From Muscardinus avellanarius (taxonomy: Eukaryota; Chordata; Mammalia; Rodentia; Gliridae): a stretch of DNA of 64,000 nt. Below are positions 22,286 through 33,229 of the stretch, piece by piece. A program made the position numbers and the translations under genes. The notes beneath the pieces are model-generated. The model made no database searches. It had not been told where the DNA came from and saw only the letters and a list, made by a program, of their open reading frames with translations. The stretch covers positions 152,854,546 to 152,918,545 of the forward strand of contig OY726560.1 of assembly GCA_963383645.1 (NCBI GenBank). The letters are read 5' to 3'. Position 1 is the first letter of the stretch; every line of letters begins with the position of its first letter.

Positions 22286-23029
22286 GCACAAAAAAGGTTA
22301 ATTTGCTGAAATACAAATTAACCTCTTAATTGTCCACAGTTTTGACTTTGCCATAATCACACTTTGACTCTAAGTTGGGCACCATGTGCTGCCCGCATCT
22401 GTCAGGCTTCTTCTGATACCCTCTGCACCCTCACCACTGCCCTGGGCGGCCTTGTGCCCACACCGGCTTCTCATGTCCACACCTTCTAGGCCCCAGGGAC
22501 TAGGCTGGATGGCAGCATGACTCTGCAGTCACAGGAACTGAAACTTAATCTGCATGCTCTTTTACGAGTAAATTTAATTTATTCAACCAAGAAGGCATAT
22601 TAACACATAAACAAATGACATAGTTTAGTTTCCTTTTAAAAAAGTAGTTTATCTTTTCTCTAAAAAACTAATTACAACTCAAATTTGGAATGTAAGCTTA
22701 AAGTCTGCCTTCCCAAAGAACTAAAGATGTCAATCTCGAACTGCCAGTGTCTTCAAAAAACGGCATGCATGTCAACAAGACACACAGAGAAACAAAGGAA
22801 AGATAAACTACACATTAAAGAAAACTTGTATTTCAATACAATGAATTCACTAAACAGGTCTGTGAATTAGTTATCAATAAATTAACAAATATTCAATAAT
22901 AATCATATTCATTATTTTATATAAAAGTAATGCTTATTGTAAAACTCAAATATCATGGAAATATGCACAGGAGAATGAATATCGGCCCCCATATGTAATC
23001 CTTGTTCCTACATTTTCCTTCATTTTTTA
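22286..23029. other. Intronic DNA, AT-rich, nothing recognised
   Basis: No gene, splice-flanked coding segment or complete repeat is visible. Confidence 0.5.
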
Positions 23030-23208
23030 GGTACTGGGATTGAACTCAGGGGCATTCTACCTCCAAGCTACACCTTCAGCCCTATTTTTTATTTTGAAAC
23101 AAGGGCAAAGTTGCAGAGGGCCTTGCTAAGTAGCTGAGGCTGACCTCGAACCTGCATTCCTCCTGTCTCAGCCTTCCAAGTATTGGCATGACAAGCCTGC
23201 ACCTGGCT
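23030..23208 (-). mobile_element. B1-dID SINE, OLD class
   Basis: GGTACTGGGATTGAACTCAG through CCTGCACCTGGC. The duplication TACATTTTCCT lies on both sides. Confidence 0.9.
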
Positions 23209-23354
23209 TACATTTTCCTCCATGCCTTGCCAAAGTCCCACCCAAGCTACCAGTGCTTTAGAAATGACACAGATACATTTCAATATTCAGACAAGAGTTT
23301 AAAATCACATTCTTGCTGTATTTTAAATTAACACCAGGGGTTGAGGGCATCCTG

Positions 23355-23498
23355 TCATTTGCCTGCAATTCCCATACTTAGGAGGCTGAGACAGGAGAAT
23401 GGGCAAGTTTGAGGCCAACATTTGTTAACCGTTTCAAAAGTAAAAAAATAAGATGGGTGTAACTCAGTGGTAGATCCTCCCTGGGTTCAATCCTCAGT

Positions 23499-23550
<52 letters not shown>
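23355..23550 (+). mobile_element. B1-dID SINE, OLD, internally shortened, (AC)n tail
   Basis: Decayed B1 half, a short linker and an ID half (GGTGTAACTCAGTGGTAGAT), then about (AC)24 at 23502-23550. The linker lacks the CTTAGTGAGGCCC segment. Confidence 0.8.
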
Positions 23551-24615
23551 ATACATACATAAATGATGAAAGACAGAAAGCCAAATCAAATCACTCCATT
23601 AGTGGACATAATGCATTAACTTCAGAAACCATCAATTACATTATCGACTTAAACACGTTCCTGTTTCCTGGGCTCGAGTCTGTGGTTTATTATGATTTAG
23701 TTATATTGTCTATGAAGGCAGATTTCGATTCTTAGCAAATACTATGTAATTAATGTTAAAAACAATTCAAAACTTAGACAAAAATAAACCCTATCAGATA
23801 CTTAAGACATTGAAATTACTTATTGACTAAAGAAAAATAGCATATCTCAAATCCTTACAAAACCCTTTTATAATTATCTTGTATTGCTTGCAAGTATACG
23901 CTTATAGGCAAAAGTCTATAGACCTAAATCAACAAGACAAACAGGCCTTTTTGTGGGTAAAGGGAAAAAAAAACTTTGAAAGATACTTGCCAGCTCCAAG
24001 GAAAACTACTGGCTTACCTGATGTCTTAGAAATGTGTGACAACCAGAATCTTACTTCTCCTTTTCCTAATGTGTCATCATTTAGTTTCATAAAATAAAAA
24101 CCAAGGGCAACCCTGCAGTCTCTCCTGATCTAGTGCTACAAAGATGCTGCCGACCCTGATTTACTCTTCGAGGACAACTCTGGGAGGCAAGTGCTTGACA
24201 CCTGCCCCCAGCTTCTTACGGAGGTGACTGCAGGCCTCACAGGCGCTTTCCAAGTAAAACCATCTGGGGATCAAAGCTTTACTTCTCCTTGTGGGACTTA
24301 ACTCACTCGTTATTCTTAAAGAGACTTAAGAATTGTCGAGGCTTCTCCAGAAAGGATGCAACGGTCTATCTTCTTAACTTCATTATTTGCTTTTACAGCA
24401 TTCATTCATACACATGAAAACAAGTTATGTCCTTTATAGTTTCTACCAAAGACAGCCTGGTATAAATGACAGAGACAGCTAAATACAACTGGGCCAAACG
24501 AACAGAAGAGAAAAACTGAAGTTTTGATTAAATGTATGAGAGAGAAATACTCAACCAAAACTCGACTCTGGATATTCTGAGTTAAATATAACTTAGACTC
24601 TTTTGTGTGTTTGTA
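23551..24615. other. Intronic DNA, nothing recognised
   Basis: Unique AT-rich sequence. A 72-codon ORF at 23879-24097 shows no family resemblance. Confidence 0.5.
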
Positions 24616-24804
24616 TGATACTGGGGATGGAGCCCAGGGGCATTCTATCTCTGAGCTACACCCCCAGCCCTATTTTTTATTCTTTATTTTGAAACAGGGT
24701 CTGAGTTGCAAAGGGCCTAAGTAGCTGAGGCTGGTCCTGAACCTGGATCCTTCTGTCTCAGTCTCCCAAATGCTGGGATTACAAGTGAGCGCCCCGCGCC
24801 CAAC
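24616..24804 (-). mobile_element. B1-dID SINE, OLD class
   Basis: GATACTGGGGATGGAGCCCA through GAGCGCCCCGCGCCCAACT. Confidence 0.9.
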
Positions 24805-24989
24805 TGACTCACCTCTACGCGGCAGGAGCTTGGTCCACGGTGCTGGGCACTGTGGGGGAGTGAGGAGGAAGTGTGAAGGAGCCTTTTAGGACAGGGCAGC
24901 AAGCCACGCACAGACTCACATCAGCAATGAGACTCCGCCCGCTCCTCCTACAAGCCCAGTGTGGGAGGAGGCTCAAAAATGGCTTGATA

Positions 24990-25455
24990 TTTGACCCTAC
25001 CTATCAGTAGCAGCATACTGAGGAGCCCCCAAGGTCTTCCTAAACGCTGCTCTTTACATTCCTACCGGCAGTGTGCAAAGCTCCATTTCTGCCACATCAC
25101 TATTAAGACGTGCTATTATTTGCCTTTTTATTATAGCTATCCCAGGAGGTATGAAGTCATATCTTACTGTGTGTGCGCTCTACAAGGGACTGCACCCAGG
25201 GGCACTCCACCTCAGAGCTACACACCCAGTCCTATTTTGTTTTATTTTGAAACAGGGGCTCATGAGGTTAATGAGAGTCTCACTACTTTCTAAGACTGTC
25301 CCTTAAACTCTGATCTTCCTGTTTCAGCCTCCCGAGTACTGGGATTACAGACGTGTGCCACCACACCCAGCTCTTCACTGTCGTTTTGAGTGGCATTTCT
25401 CTGATGGCTAGTGATACTTATTAGCACATTTTAAAATCTTTATTTATCTTCTTCA
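24990..25455 (-). mobile_element. Old L1 fragment, antisense, with SINE insertion
   Basis: Flanks of the SINE at 25180-25373 read as antisense L1 ORF2 end/3' UTR (CTTTACATTCCTACCGGCAG, then GAGTGGCATTTCTCTGATGG). Heavily decayed. Confidence 0.6.
25180..25373 (-). mobile_element. B1-dID SINE, OLD class
   Basis: TCTACAAGGGACTGCACCCA through GCCACCACACCCAGC. It interrupts the old L1 fragment. Confidence 0.88.
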
Positions 25456-25471
25456 AAGAAATGTTCATTCA

Positions 25472-25610
25472 GCCAAGAGTGGTGGTGCATGCTTATAATC
25501 CCAGTACTTGGGAGGCTGAGACAGGAGGATTGCAGGTTCACAGCCAGCCTCAGCAGCTTGCTGGAGGTGTAGCTCAGAGATAGAATGTGCCTGGATTCCA
25601 TCCCCAGCAC
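25472..25610 (+). mobile_element. B1-dID SINE, linker-deleted
   Basis: A normal B1 half joins directly to the ID half (CAGCAGCTTGCTGGAGGTGT). The whole AAATAAA linker and the second half of the B1 tail are missing, so the copy is only about 140 bp. Confidence 0.85.
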
Positions 25611-25888
25611 GTGTACAAGCACACATGTGTACACACACCCACGTTTATTCCCATCTTCCACCCACTTTACCTTGGCTCTCCTTACTAACTCACGAGTGTC
25701 TACACACTCCAGGCACAAGGGCCCCGACAGGTGTGCTCCGGGGTGTGTTACTGCCTGTGGGTTGGCTGCCCTTTTGCTTTCTCAGTGGTGCTTTTTGAAG
25801 TACGAAAGTTTGGAACATTGGTGAAGTCCAAATTACTTATTTTTGTTGCCGCTGCCTGTGGCTTCATACGTAAGAAATAGCCACCGAA

Positions 25889-26094
25889 GCCGGGCGTGGT
25901 GGCGCACACTTGTAATCCCCGCACTTGGGAGGCAGAGACAGGAGGATCACGCAGGTTCGAAGCCAGCCATGCACACTGGCTTAGGAGACCCTGTTTCCAA
26001 ATAAAAATGTAAAAATAGGTCTGGGAGTGTAGCCCGGAAGGTAGAAGGGTTTCCAGGAACCCCAGTACCACCAAAAAAAAAAAAAAAAAAAAAA
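25889..26094 (+). mobile_element. B1-dID SINE, YOUNG class
   Basis: GCCGGGCGTGGTGGCGCACA through CAGGAACCCCAGTACCACC, with about 22 A at the tail. Very close to the other YOUNG copies. Confidence 0.94.
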
Positions 26095-26196
26095 GCAGAA
26101 GGAAAGTGCATGAGGTATATTCATTTATACTTTGGTCAATGCCAATTGAAAAAATGTAGTTAAGATCTCAGCAATTTTTTTCTCTCTTATTTTCTT

Positions 26197-26354
26197 CAGT
26201 ACTAGAGACTGAACCAGGTTAGGCAAGAACTGAACTATATCCCCTAGCCAATTTTTAAAATGCTGTTTTGAGAAAGAATCTTACTAAGTTTGTGATCCTT
26301 CTGCCCTAGCCTCCTGAATGGCTGAGATTACGGCCATGTGCCACCACATCCAGC
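26197..26354 (-). mobile_element. B1-dID SINE, OLD class, decayed
   Basis: AGTACTAGAGACTGAACCAG through GCCACCACATCCAGC. CAGCAATT is repeated on both sides. Confidence 0.8.
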
Positions 26355-26369
26355 AGCAATTCTCATTTC

Positions 26370-27689
26370 TTCAAGCTACCACTGTTAACTTGGTTTCTTC
26401 TTCTGTATTATAGCCACTTAAAAATGGTGCTTTCCAACATGGAAAATCCCTGACATTCACAAGGACAATATTCTGGCTGCTCATGAACTGCCCTTCTGAG
26501 CTTTCACGCTCTCTACCAGCAGGGACATGACTGCATGCGTGACGCACTCCCTGCATGACTACACGCATGACAGAGCCGAGCAGGCCCAGGAAGCGTCTGG
26601 CTCATGCTAACACTCTTCAGTTCATGTTCTTCAGAGACAAGCAAAAGAAGCCTGATCTTCAGAGCAAAGCACTGTTTTGATCAGTTTTCTTATTAATTAG
26701 TACCACATGTTTACTGTCTGAATTCTCAAATCATTCTTGGATTATTCTCTCTCATTTCTGAGTGTTTTATAAGTGTTGAAATTAATCAGGTCACAATAGA
26801 TTGAAACTGTGCTGTGTAGACCTAACACTGGTATTATTTAAAAACTCCATAAGACTCCCATTAATTAACCATAATAAATGTAATAAAAATTATGCTCATG
26901 CAAATAATCCCATCAAAGGAGCCCAAGGCTTACTTGGAATGAAAGCCCTGCCTCATGCGTCTCCTGAGGCAAGAATTCCAGAACACAGGCCACTCTGGGC
27001 TCCACAAGAGACTGCAGATATTTCAGTAACTGGCAAAGCTCAAGTGACAATCTATACGGCCAATGGCAAAGCAGAGCTAAAGTCAACCGCTTGAGCAGAC
27101 TTAAGGAGTCTTTTGAGATAGCTAGAGACCAAACTACTTTGCTGCTGAGTCCCAAATACAATCATCGGTTGCAAATTCAATGTACATTATCAACTAAGAG
27201 TCTTGATCCAGTGCATTTCCATAAAGCAAAATCCTCTCTGAGGTGACAGATAGAAAGCTGCAGAAGCTAAGCTCTGGTAATGCAGCAGAAGAAACGTTTT
27301 CTTAAACCCTTGTTGCTGCAAAGGTTCGGTCTGTACCGGATGCCCCCATCCACCCTGAGTGTGTGCTGTGTCCCGCGGCGCTCCGGCCCTGCACCTCAGA
27401 GCTCCTGCGGGCTTCAGTTCACTCCTTCAGCGGAATCTGTACCTGTGGATCAGGATCTCCCCAATGACCGACGCTCCTGGTCCTCCTTTTCACAGTACAC
27501 TGCACTCTGCATGCCTACTCTGAAGCAACGGGTCTTAATAATGAAAAGGTGCAGGGGCACTATCGTAACACTAACACCCTTTTCTTGTCATTAAATAAGC
27601 CAGCTAATCAACCACCAAGTCAGTCAAGGAAAAATTTTATCACTAATACAGAGAACTTTTGAAAAATAACAGCAGTAAAATAAAATTTT
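26370..27689. other. Intronic DNA, no exon recognised
   Basis: Mostly unique. About 27330-27500 is GC-richer with several CpGs (TCCCGCGGCGCTCCGGCCC) and a 104-codon ORF, but without protein resemblance. Confidence 0.4.
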
Positions 27690-27880
27690 GGCCAGGAGTG
27701 GTGGTGCAGGCCGGTAATCCCTCTTTGGGGGCTGAGACAGAAGGATCACAGGTTTGAGGCTAGTCTCAGCAATTTAGTAAAACTTGTAGCAACCTAGTGA
27801 GACCCTGCTTCAGAGCAAAAATTAAAAAAGGCTGGGGTATAGCTCAGAGGTAGACTATCCCTGTGCTCAATCCTCACTAC
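27690..27880 (+). mobile_element. B1-dID SINE, OLD class
   Basis: GGCCAGGAGTGGTGGTGCAG through GCTCAATCCTCACTAC. Confidence 0.88.
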
Positions 27881-28310
27881 ATCTCCCCCAACACACACAC
27901 ATAAAAGAAAAGATTCTCTCTTCACAATGCTCAGCTACACGAGTCACTCAAAGTTCCTTAAAAATTAAGGCTTTCTGAGGCAAATTACAGTTTTTCAGAG
28001 CTTAAAATAAATCTTTAGAACACCTCCTGTATCCCAGGCGCTTCTCCTAAGATCTGAACCGGGAGCTGAGCACCAACAACTGGTAGCTGAGCACCGACAC
28101 AAATCCTCTTATACAGCAGTGCTACTCAGGCCTTCTCAGCCAAACACGTTTCTGTTAAGCTTGTTTTTCTAAATCTCAACTATTTCTCCAGTGGAGTCTG
28201 AAAACCAAATTAAGTACTATGGCTACAAACAAAGAAGTGGTAGAAAGCGCTGGTTTTTCACCTGTGCACACTCTTACTCCCGGAAAGCCACATCTTAAAA
28301 AGCACTACTG

Positions 28311-28514
28311 AGCTGGGCGTGGTGGCGCACGCTTGTAATCCCCCGCACTTGGGAGGCAGAGATAGGAGGATCATGTAGGTTCGAAGCCAGCCGCGCTGGT
28401 TTAAGAGACCTGTTTCCAAATAAAAAAGTGTAAAATAGGTCTGGGAGTGGGAGTGTAGCCCGGAGGTAGAAGGGCTTCCAGGAACCCTAGGACCACCCAA
28501 AAAAAAAAAAAAAA
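28311..28514 (+). mobile_element. B1-dID SINE, YOUNG class
   Basis: AGCTGGGCGTGGTGGCGCAC through CAGGAACCCTAGGACCACC plus a poly(A) tail. The linker-ID boundary carries a small GGGAGTGGGAGTG duplication. AGCACTACTGAGC before it matches AGCCCTACTGAGC after the tail. Confidence 0.93.
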
Positions 28515-28525
28515 GCCCTACTGAG

Positions 28526-28782
28526 CCGGGTGTGGTACTATGGTGGCGCAGGCTTGTAATCCCAGCATTTGGGAGGCTGAGACAGGAGGATTGCGGCCAG
28601 CCTCAGCTACTTAGTGAGGCCCTTTGCAACTCAGTGAGACCCTGTTTCAAAATAAAGAATAAAAAAAAGGCCTGAGGTGTAGCTTGGAGGTAGAACGCCC
28701 CTGGGTTCTGTCTCCAGTACTGCAAAAAAAAAAAAAAAAAAAAAAAAAAGAAAAGAAAAAAAGAAAACAAAAAGAAAAAAAA
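28526..28782 (+). mobile_element. B1-dID SINE, OLD class, with A-rich tail
   Basis: Starts 12 bp after the tail of the preceding SINE and ends CCAGTACTGC plus about 25 A and GAAA units. GGCACTACTTG after the tail resembles the duplication of the preceding copy. An extra TACTATGG interrupts the A-box region. Confidence 0.9.
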
Positions 28783-28978
28783 AAGGCACTACTTGTTTTT
28801 AAAAATACTTTCAACACATATAGTTATAAAATAAATGGCTGCTTAAAGCCAGGATTATTCTCCAAAAGCAAACTCTAGTACCACTGGCACATTCAAAAAG
28901 TACAAATGAATAATGGTTACCTTCTACTTTTTCTTGCATTCTTGAATGCAGTTTGTTGACTTTAAGAAAATATGTTCA

Positions 28979-29156
28979 GCCGGGCATGGTGGCACATGCT
29001 CATAATCCCAGTTTACTTGGGAGCCTGAGACAAAGGATCGCAGGTTCGCGGCCAGCCTCAACTACTTAGTGAGGCCCTGTTTCAAAATAAAAAATAATAA
29101 TAGTGCTGAGGGTGTAGCTCAGAGGTAGAACGCCCTTGGGTTCAATTCCCTGTACT
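28979..29156 (+). mobile_element. B1-dID SINE, OLD class
   Basis: AGCCGGGCATGGTGGCACAT through TTCAATTCCCTGTACTGC. The duplication AAGAAAATATGTTC lies before the SINE and, at about 29278, after the microsatellite that grew from its tail. Confidence 0.92.
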
Positions 29157-29280
29157 GCAAAGAAAGAAAGAAAGAAAAGAAAAGAAAGAAAGAAAGGAAG
29201 GAAGGAAGGAAGGAAGGAAGGAAGGAAGGGGAAAGAAAGAAGGAAAGAGAAGGAAGGAAAGAGAGGGAAAGAAAGAAAGA
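29157..29280 (+). repeat. (GAAA)n/(GGAA)n expanded SINE tail
   Basis: About 124 bp of GAAA and GGAA tetranucleotides lying inside the SINE's duplication, so it is the expanded poly(A) tail rather than an unrelated tract. The K/R/E or F/L/S ORFs across it are artefacts. Confidence 0.95.
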
Positions 29281-29589
29281 AAATATGTTCCAAACTCCTA
29301 ATTTTAAAAATGAAGTCACAGTACAAAATAACCTGTTTGATCAAAGGATTCACAATTAATACATTTAACAAGAAGATATTAAAAATACAGTCCGGTTTAT
29401 AGTCATGGGACTGCATACAGCTCCTAGTCCATACATCGCCGGCTAATCCTCCCGCCCTCCTAATTCTCTAACTTCAAAGTTTACATAGGTCAAGGTTAAG
29501 CAGTATCATTAACCTGAAAAGCACTTTTTCAGTTTAATTCAGAGGCTTGGGGAATTACCTGGAGTTCATTTAAAATGAAGATCAAAGCT

Positions 29590-29875
29590 CTCATAGGAGC
29601 GATAACCTGCTTTGAATTCAGGAGGCAGTGCAGACAAGAGAAGCGGCGAGAAGGAAGCCGCTGTGCTCCTCCTGCAGGCTGAAGCCATCACCACAGCCAT
29701 TGCCAAAGCCATCGCCGCCTCACGGCTCGCGCCTCGGGAGAGACGGCACCATCTTTACCACCATCTTTACGAGGAGAACCTGGCCCTCCAGGAAGGTCAG
29801 AGCACAGGGCTCTGGGTGCCAGGGCTGATTACTCTGCTAAGCTCTGCTGCTGTCACATCCAAGGGTTATTAATGC
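29590..29875 (+). other. GC-richer intronic segment with an 86-codon ORF, function unknown
   Basis: About 29612-29872 is open on the plus strand, with alanine/isoleucine-rich translation (ITTAIAKAIAASRLAP) and several CpGs in otherwise AT-rich intron. A second frame is also open. No family is recognised and no splice sites are convincing. It could be a decayed retrocopy, a conserved element or chance. Confidence 0.3.
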
Positions 29876-30550
29876 ATTGAGCCAAAAAGAAAAAAAAAAT
29901 GTACTTATCTAAACTTTCCCAAGCCACTCAAATGCCGTTCATTTAGAGTACAATATTTCTGAAATGCAGCTGTGACTACGTTATAACCTAAGCGGGCACG
30001 GCACTTCAGTCCAGGTTCATCCAAGTAGAGGCCTATGAGGTCACACCTTCCCCAGAAGGCACACATGGAGAAAACAGGCACTTGGCAGACTCCAAATAGT
30101 TATTTTGCAAGGAAAGCAGAGTTATTTTAAAAATATTGTGCAGTTTGGTTAAAAAAAAAAAAAAAGATGACAAACAATGATACTGTGTAGTGCCACTGGA
30201 TGAATTCTGTTTAGATTTGGACAGTGTTCAGTTAAGTATCTAGTCGGGGCATAATGTTTGGATGTATTTGATCAATACAACTAAAAAACTAGACCCTAGT
30301 AAAATATACAAAGTCTTAATACCTAAGACTGACAGAAGACCCTTTATAAGAACATGAAAATCTATGCTACAGTCCTAAGTTTGTAGAAAAGAGGAAAAGA
30401 ATCAATTTGTCACCTCTATCTACCCAATGTGCAAGTGACATTTTTTGCCTAAAGCATATATGTGTATACATAAAAACAAGTCACACAAAATACAAATCAT
30501 GTGCAAACTTGATATATCAGTTATTAATATCACTAGAATTAAGAAACAGA
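29876..30550. other. Intronic DNA, nothing recognised
   Basis: AT-rich unique sequence. Confidence 0.5.
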
Positions 30551-30665
30551 GGCCAAGGCTGGACACATTTGTGCGTGACTACTGTCCTAGTTACTGCGAG
30601 GCTGAGGTGGGAGGAGGACTTGAGGTCAGGAGTTCAAGACCAGCCTGGAAACAGCAAGAACAGAG
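30551..30665 (+). mobile_element. Proto-B1/FLAM-like monomer
   Basis: GAGGCTGAGGTGGGAGGAGG and GAGTTCAAGACCAGCCTGG are 7SL-derived monomer motifs distinct from the B1-dID copies (which read GGCCAGCCTCAG). No ID half follows. This looks like an older free monomer. Confidence 0.75.
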
Positions 30666-32367
30666 GAATGGAGCGAGGGACGGCGGAAGGAAAAAAGTTA
30701 GCCTGCTAGCAATGAAGACAAGAGAAAAGGAAAGCCCAGACAAGCACAATTTTACTCTTAAATATAGAGAGGTTTTTAACTTGAACTATTTTTTTTTCTT
30801 GCCTATAGGCACAACTTAGATTTTTGATGGTGGATCCTAATTATTTATCTGACAAAGTATTCTTATAAACCTTACAAATTTATAAACACAATAAACTTAG
30901 ACTTTTATTTAGTTTGAAATCACAGTTTAAATCAATTATTTAATTATATATTTCCCATTGGAGTCGCTTGGATTTTACCCTTCAAACGCACAAAAGCGGC
31001 CCTGGAACTGTTCACTAGCTAGCTGGGGTAGTGAGTGGCCGCTCAAACCTGGCCCTCAGGATGGTAACTTTACTGAGCCAGCCCCTTCCTGTCTGACCTC
31101 AGCTCTTCAGGTCCAGGGCTGGACAGAAGCACTGTGTCCATCAGCTGGCGGAGGACTCACCAAGCTACAGTGAGAGACGCCTCGTCAGTAACTCACCTAG
31201 GTCCTTTCAGTGACAGGAATACTCTGACCCCCCCCCCCAACCTCCTTATCTTTCTGATCAGTTGTTTGCCTCATTTTAGGGACATTCCAAAATTCCTAAA
31301 TTTTGAGTGATTCTAAGAACATGACAGAATGCAGCATTCCATCAAGTCGTGTTCTGTGGAGTTCCACAGGAATGAAGAGACATCTTAGGATATCAGGAAA
31401 TGCAAATGCCAGTCAAGATACAATCTCTTAGGCTTAGGAGATGCAAACGTTCCTGGACAGACCAGATAATCAGCCCAGGAAACACTTGGTTGTGGGACAG
31501 CTACGTGACCTCCTCTGGGATGTGGACTTACTGGCCAGGCCCTGTAGGCGTCAGTGTGTCTCTTGGAAAAGCTCGTAATTGAGAAAGAAAATGTTCAAGA
31601 GAATAAGTACATGGTATTAACCATGATGCCTGAGCAGATTTTTATGTTTATGTATTGTAATGTTTGACAGAACCGAGCCTATCAGAGTAACAACGAACCA
31701 CAGATGATTCCACTTGTCATCTTCACAATATGAGTCTCCAGACCGCGAACATGGCAGATCTCCCCGTTGTTCGGTTCTCTGAGCCACGCTTTGCAGCTTC
31801 CAATAGAGTGTTCTTGTATGACTCTTGAATATATTTTAAGTATCTATTATTAGTGTATGGATTTTTAAAAATGCACTTTCTAATTGTTTGCTGGTAATGG
31901 AAGTACCATTGTTTGTTGTATACTACTCTATGTCCTGAAATCGTGTTAAAATTCACTTATTCCAGTAGTTAAGTTCAGTAGTCTCCTCGGATTTTCTATG
32001 TGGGCAATAATTTGTGACTCCAACAGGAAATATATAATTAAATAATTGATTCAGACTGTGATTCCAAACTAAATAAAAATTTAAGTTTATTGTGTTCATA
32101 AATTTGTTAGGTTTATAAGAATACTTTGTCAGATAACTGAATTAAGAGGAAAATTGAATACATTAAATTCATGAAAGAATTCTAAGATGTTTATAAAAAT
32201 TTAATTAGCATTTAAAAATGCAATCATCATAATTCAAAAGTCCCTTAAAAACAACTGCTAAACTCTGTGAGACCGATACACTGGAAACAGTATTTGTAGT
32301 CTTCATTCAAACCTTTGTAAAGAAGAGATGTTACTTTAATAGACTGCTACTTTAAAAACTGAATACT
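30666..32367. other. Intronic DNA, nothing recognised
   Basis: Unique, AT-rich; a (C)10 run at about 31231. No coding exon recognised. Confidence 0.5.
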
Positions 32368-32554
32368 AGCCGGGCGTGATGGCGCACGCTTATAATCCCC
32401 GTGCTTGGGAGGCAGAGACAGGAGGATTGTGCAGGTTCGAATACAGCCTCGCTGGCTTAATAGACCCTGTTTCCAAATAAAAATAGCTCTGGGAGTGTAG
32501 CCCGGAGGTAGAAGGGCTTCCAGGAACCCCAGTACCATAAAAAAGAAAAAAACT
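32368..32554 (+). mobile_element. B1-dID SINE, YOUNG class
   Basis: AGCCGGGCGTGATGGCGCAC through CAGGAACCCCAGTACC. The duplication AAAACTGAATACTA lies on both sides. Confidence 0.94.
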
Positions 32555-32979
32555 GAATACTAATTTCTAAATTAAAGGAAACCTTGGAATCATCTTTCCT
32601 GTAAATGAAAAATATTCTCATGGCACCAAAACTTAATACTTTTATATCCACAAACTTGAAAACCTAAAATATGTCTTTAGAAGTTGAGTATCGTCAGTAT
32701 CTTCCAGATTGTAAGGTTGTAATTTTTAGGTGGATTGTGAAATCAATTTAATAGGTCAAGAATAACAAAGAAAATGGAGTGAATCATATTTAATGGGGTT
32801 AAATACTATTTTATAAAATTATTTTTATTTTCTACCTATGCACATATATACAATACTTATACACATGCACATGTGTGGGTATTGTGTACTAGGTAGAGAT
32901 ATAAAATGTATTTCTTTTTGCAGTTTGTGCTTAAACATCACTACCAATCTAAAATTCTTTTTCTAAAAAATTGCATTCT

Positions 32980-33043
32980 GGGGCAGGGGATGTGTCTCAG
33001 TAATATGTGTGAGGCCCTGGGATTTAATCTTCATTACTATGCC
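32980..33043 (+). mobile_element. Standalone ID element (tRNA-Ala-derived)
   Basis: GGGGCAGGGGATGTGTCTCA then GTGAGGCCCTGGGATTTAAT. It keeps the middle segment that the ID half of the dimeric SINEs has lost, so it is a free, full-type ID copy, somewhat decayed. Confidence 0.7.
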
Positions 33044-33229
33044 CCCCCAAATATGTATGTATATGTGTGTACATATATGCATATATGAATAGTTTATTCT
33101 CTGTAGTACATTGATACAAAGGAGGCACTTTTTATTTACATCCACTAGGGACAGGGAGCATTAGAGCTACTTGGCAACAAGGAGTTTCTCTTACTTTTAC
33201 ATCGCAATGGCGTCCTCTCCAGCTTTCAC

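Noticed and set aside
32980..33043. Functional tRNA-Ala gene
   Set aside because: The similarity is to the ID element. Box and stem positions are degraded and it is followed by a simple repeat.
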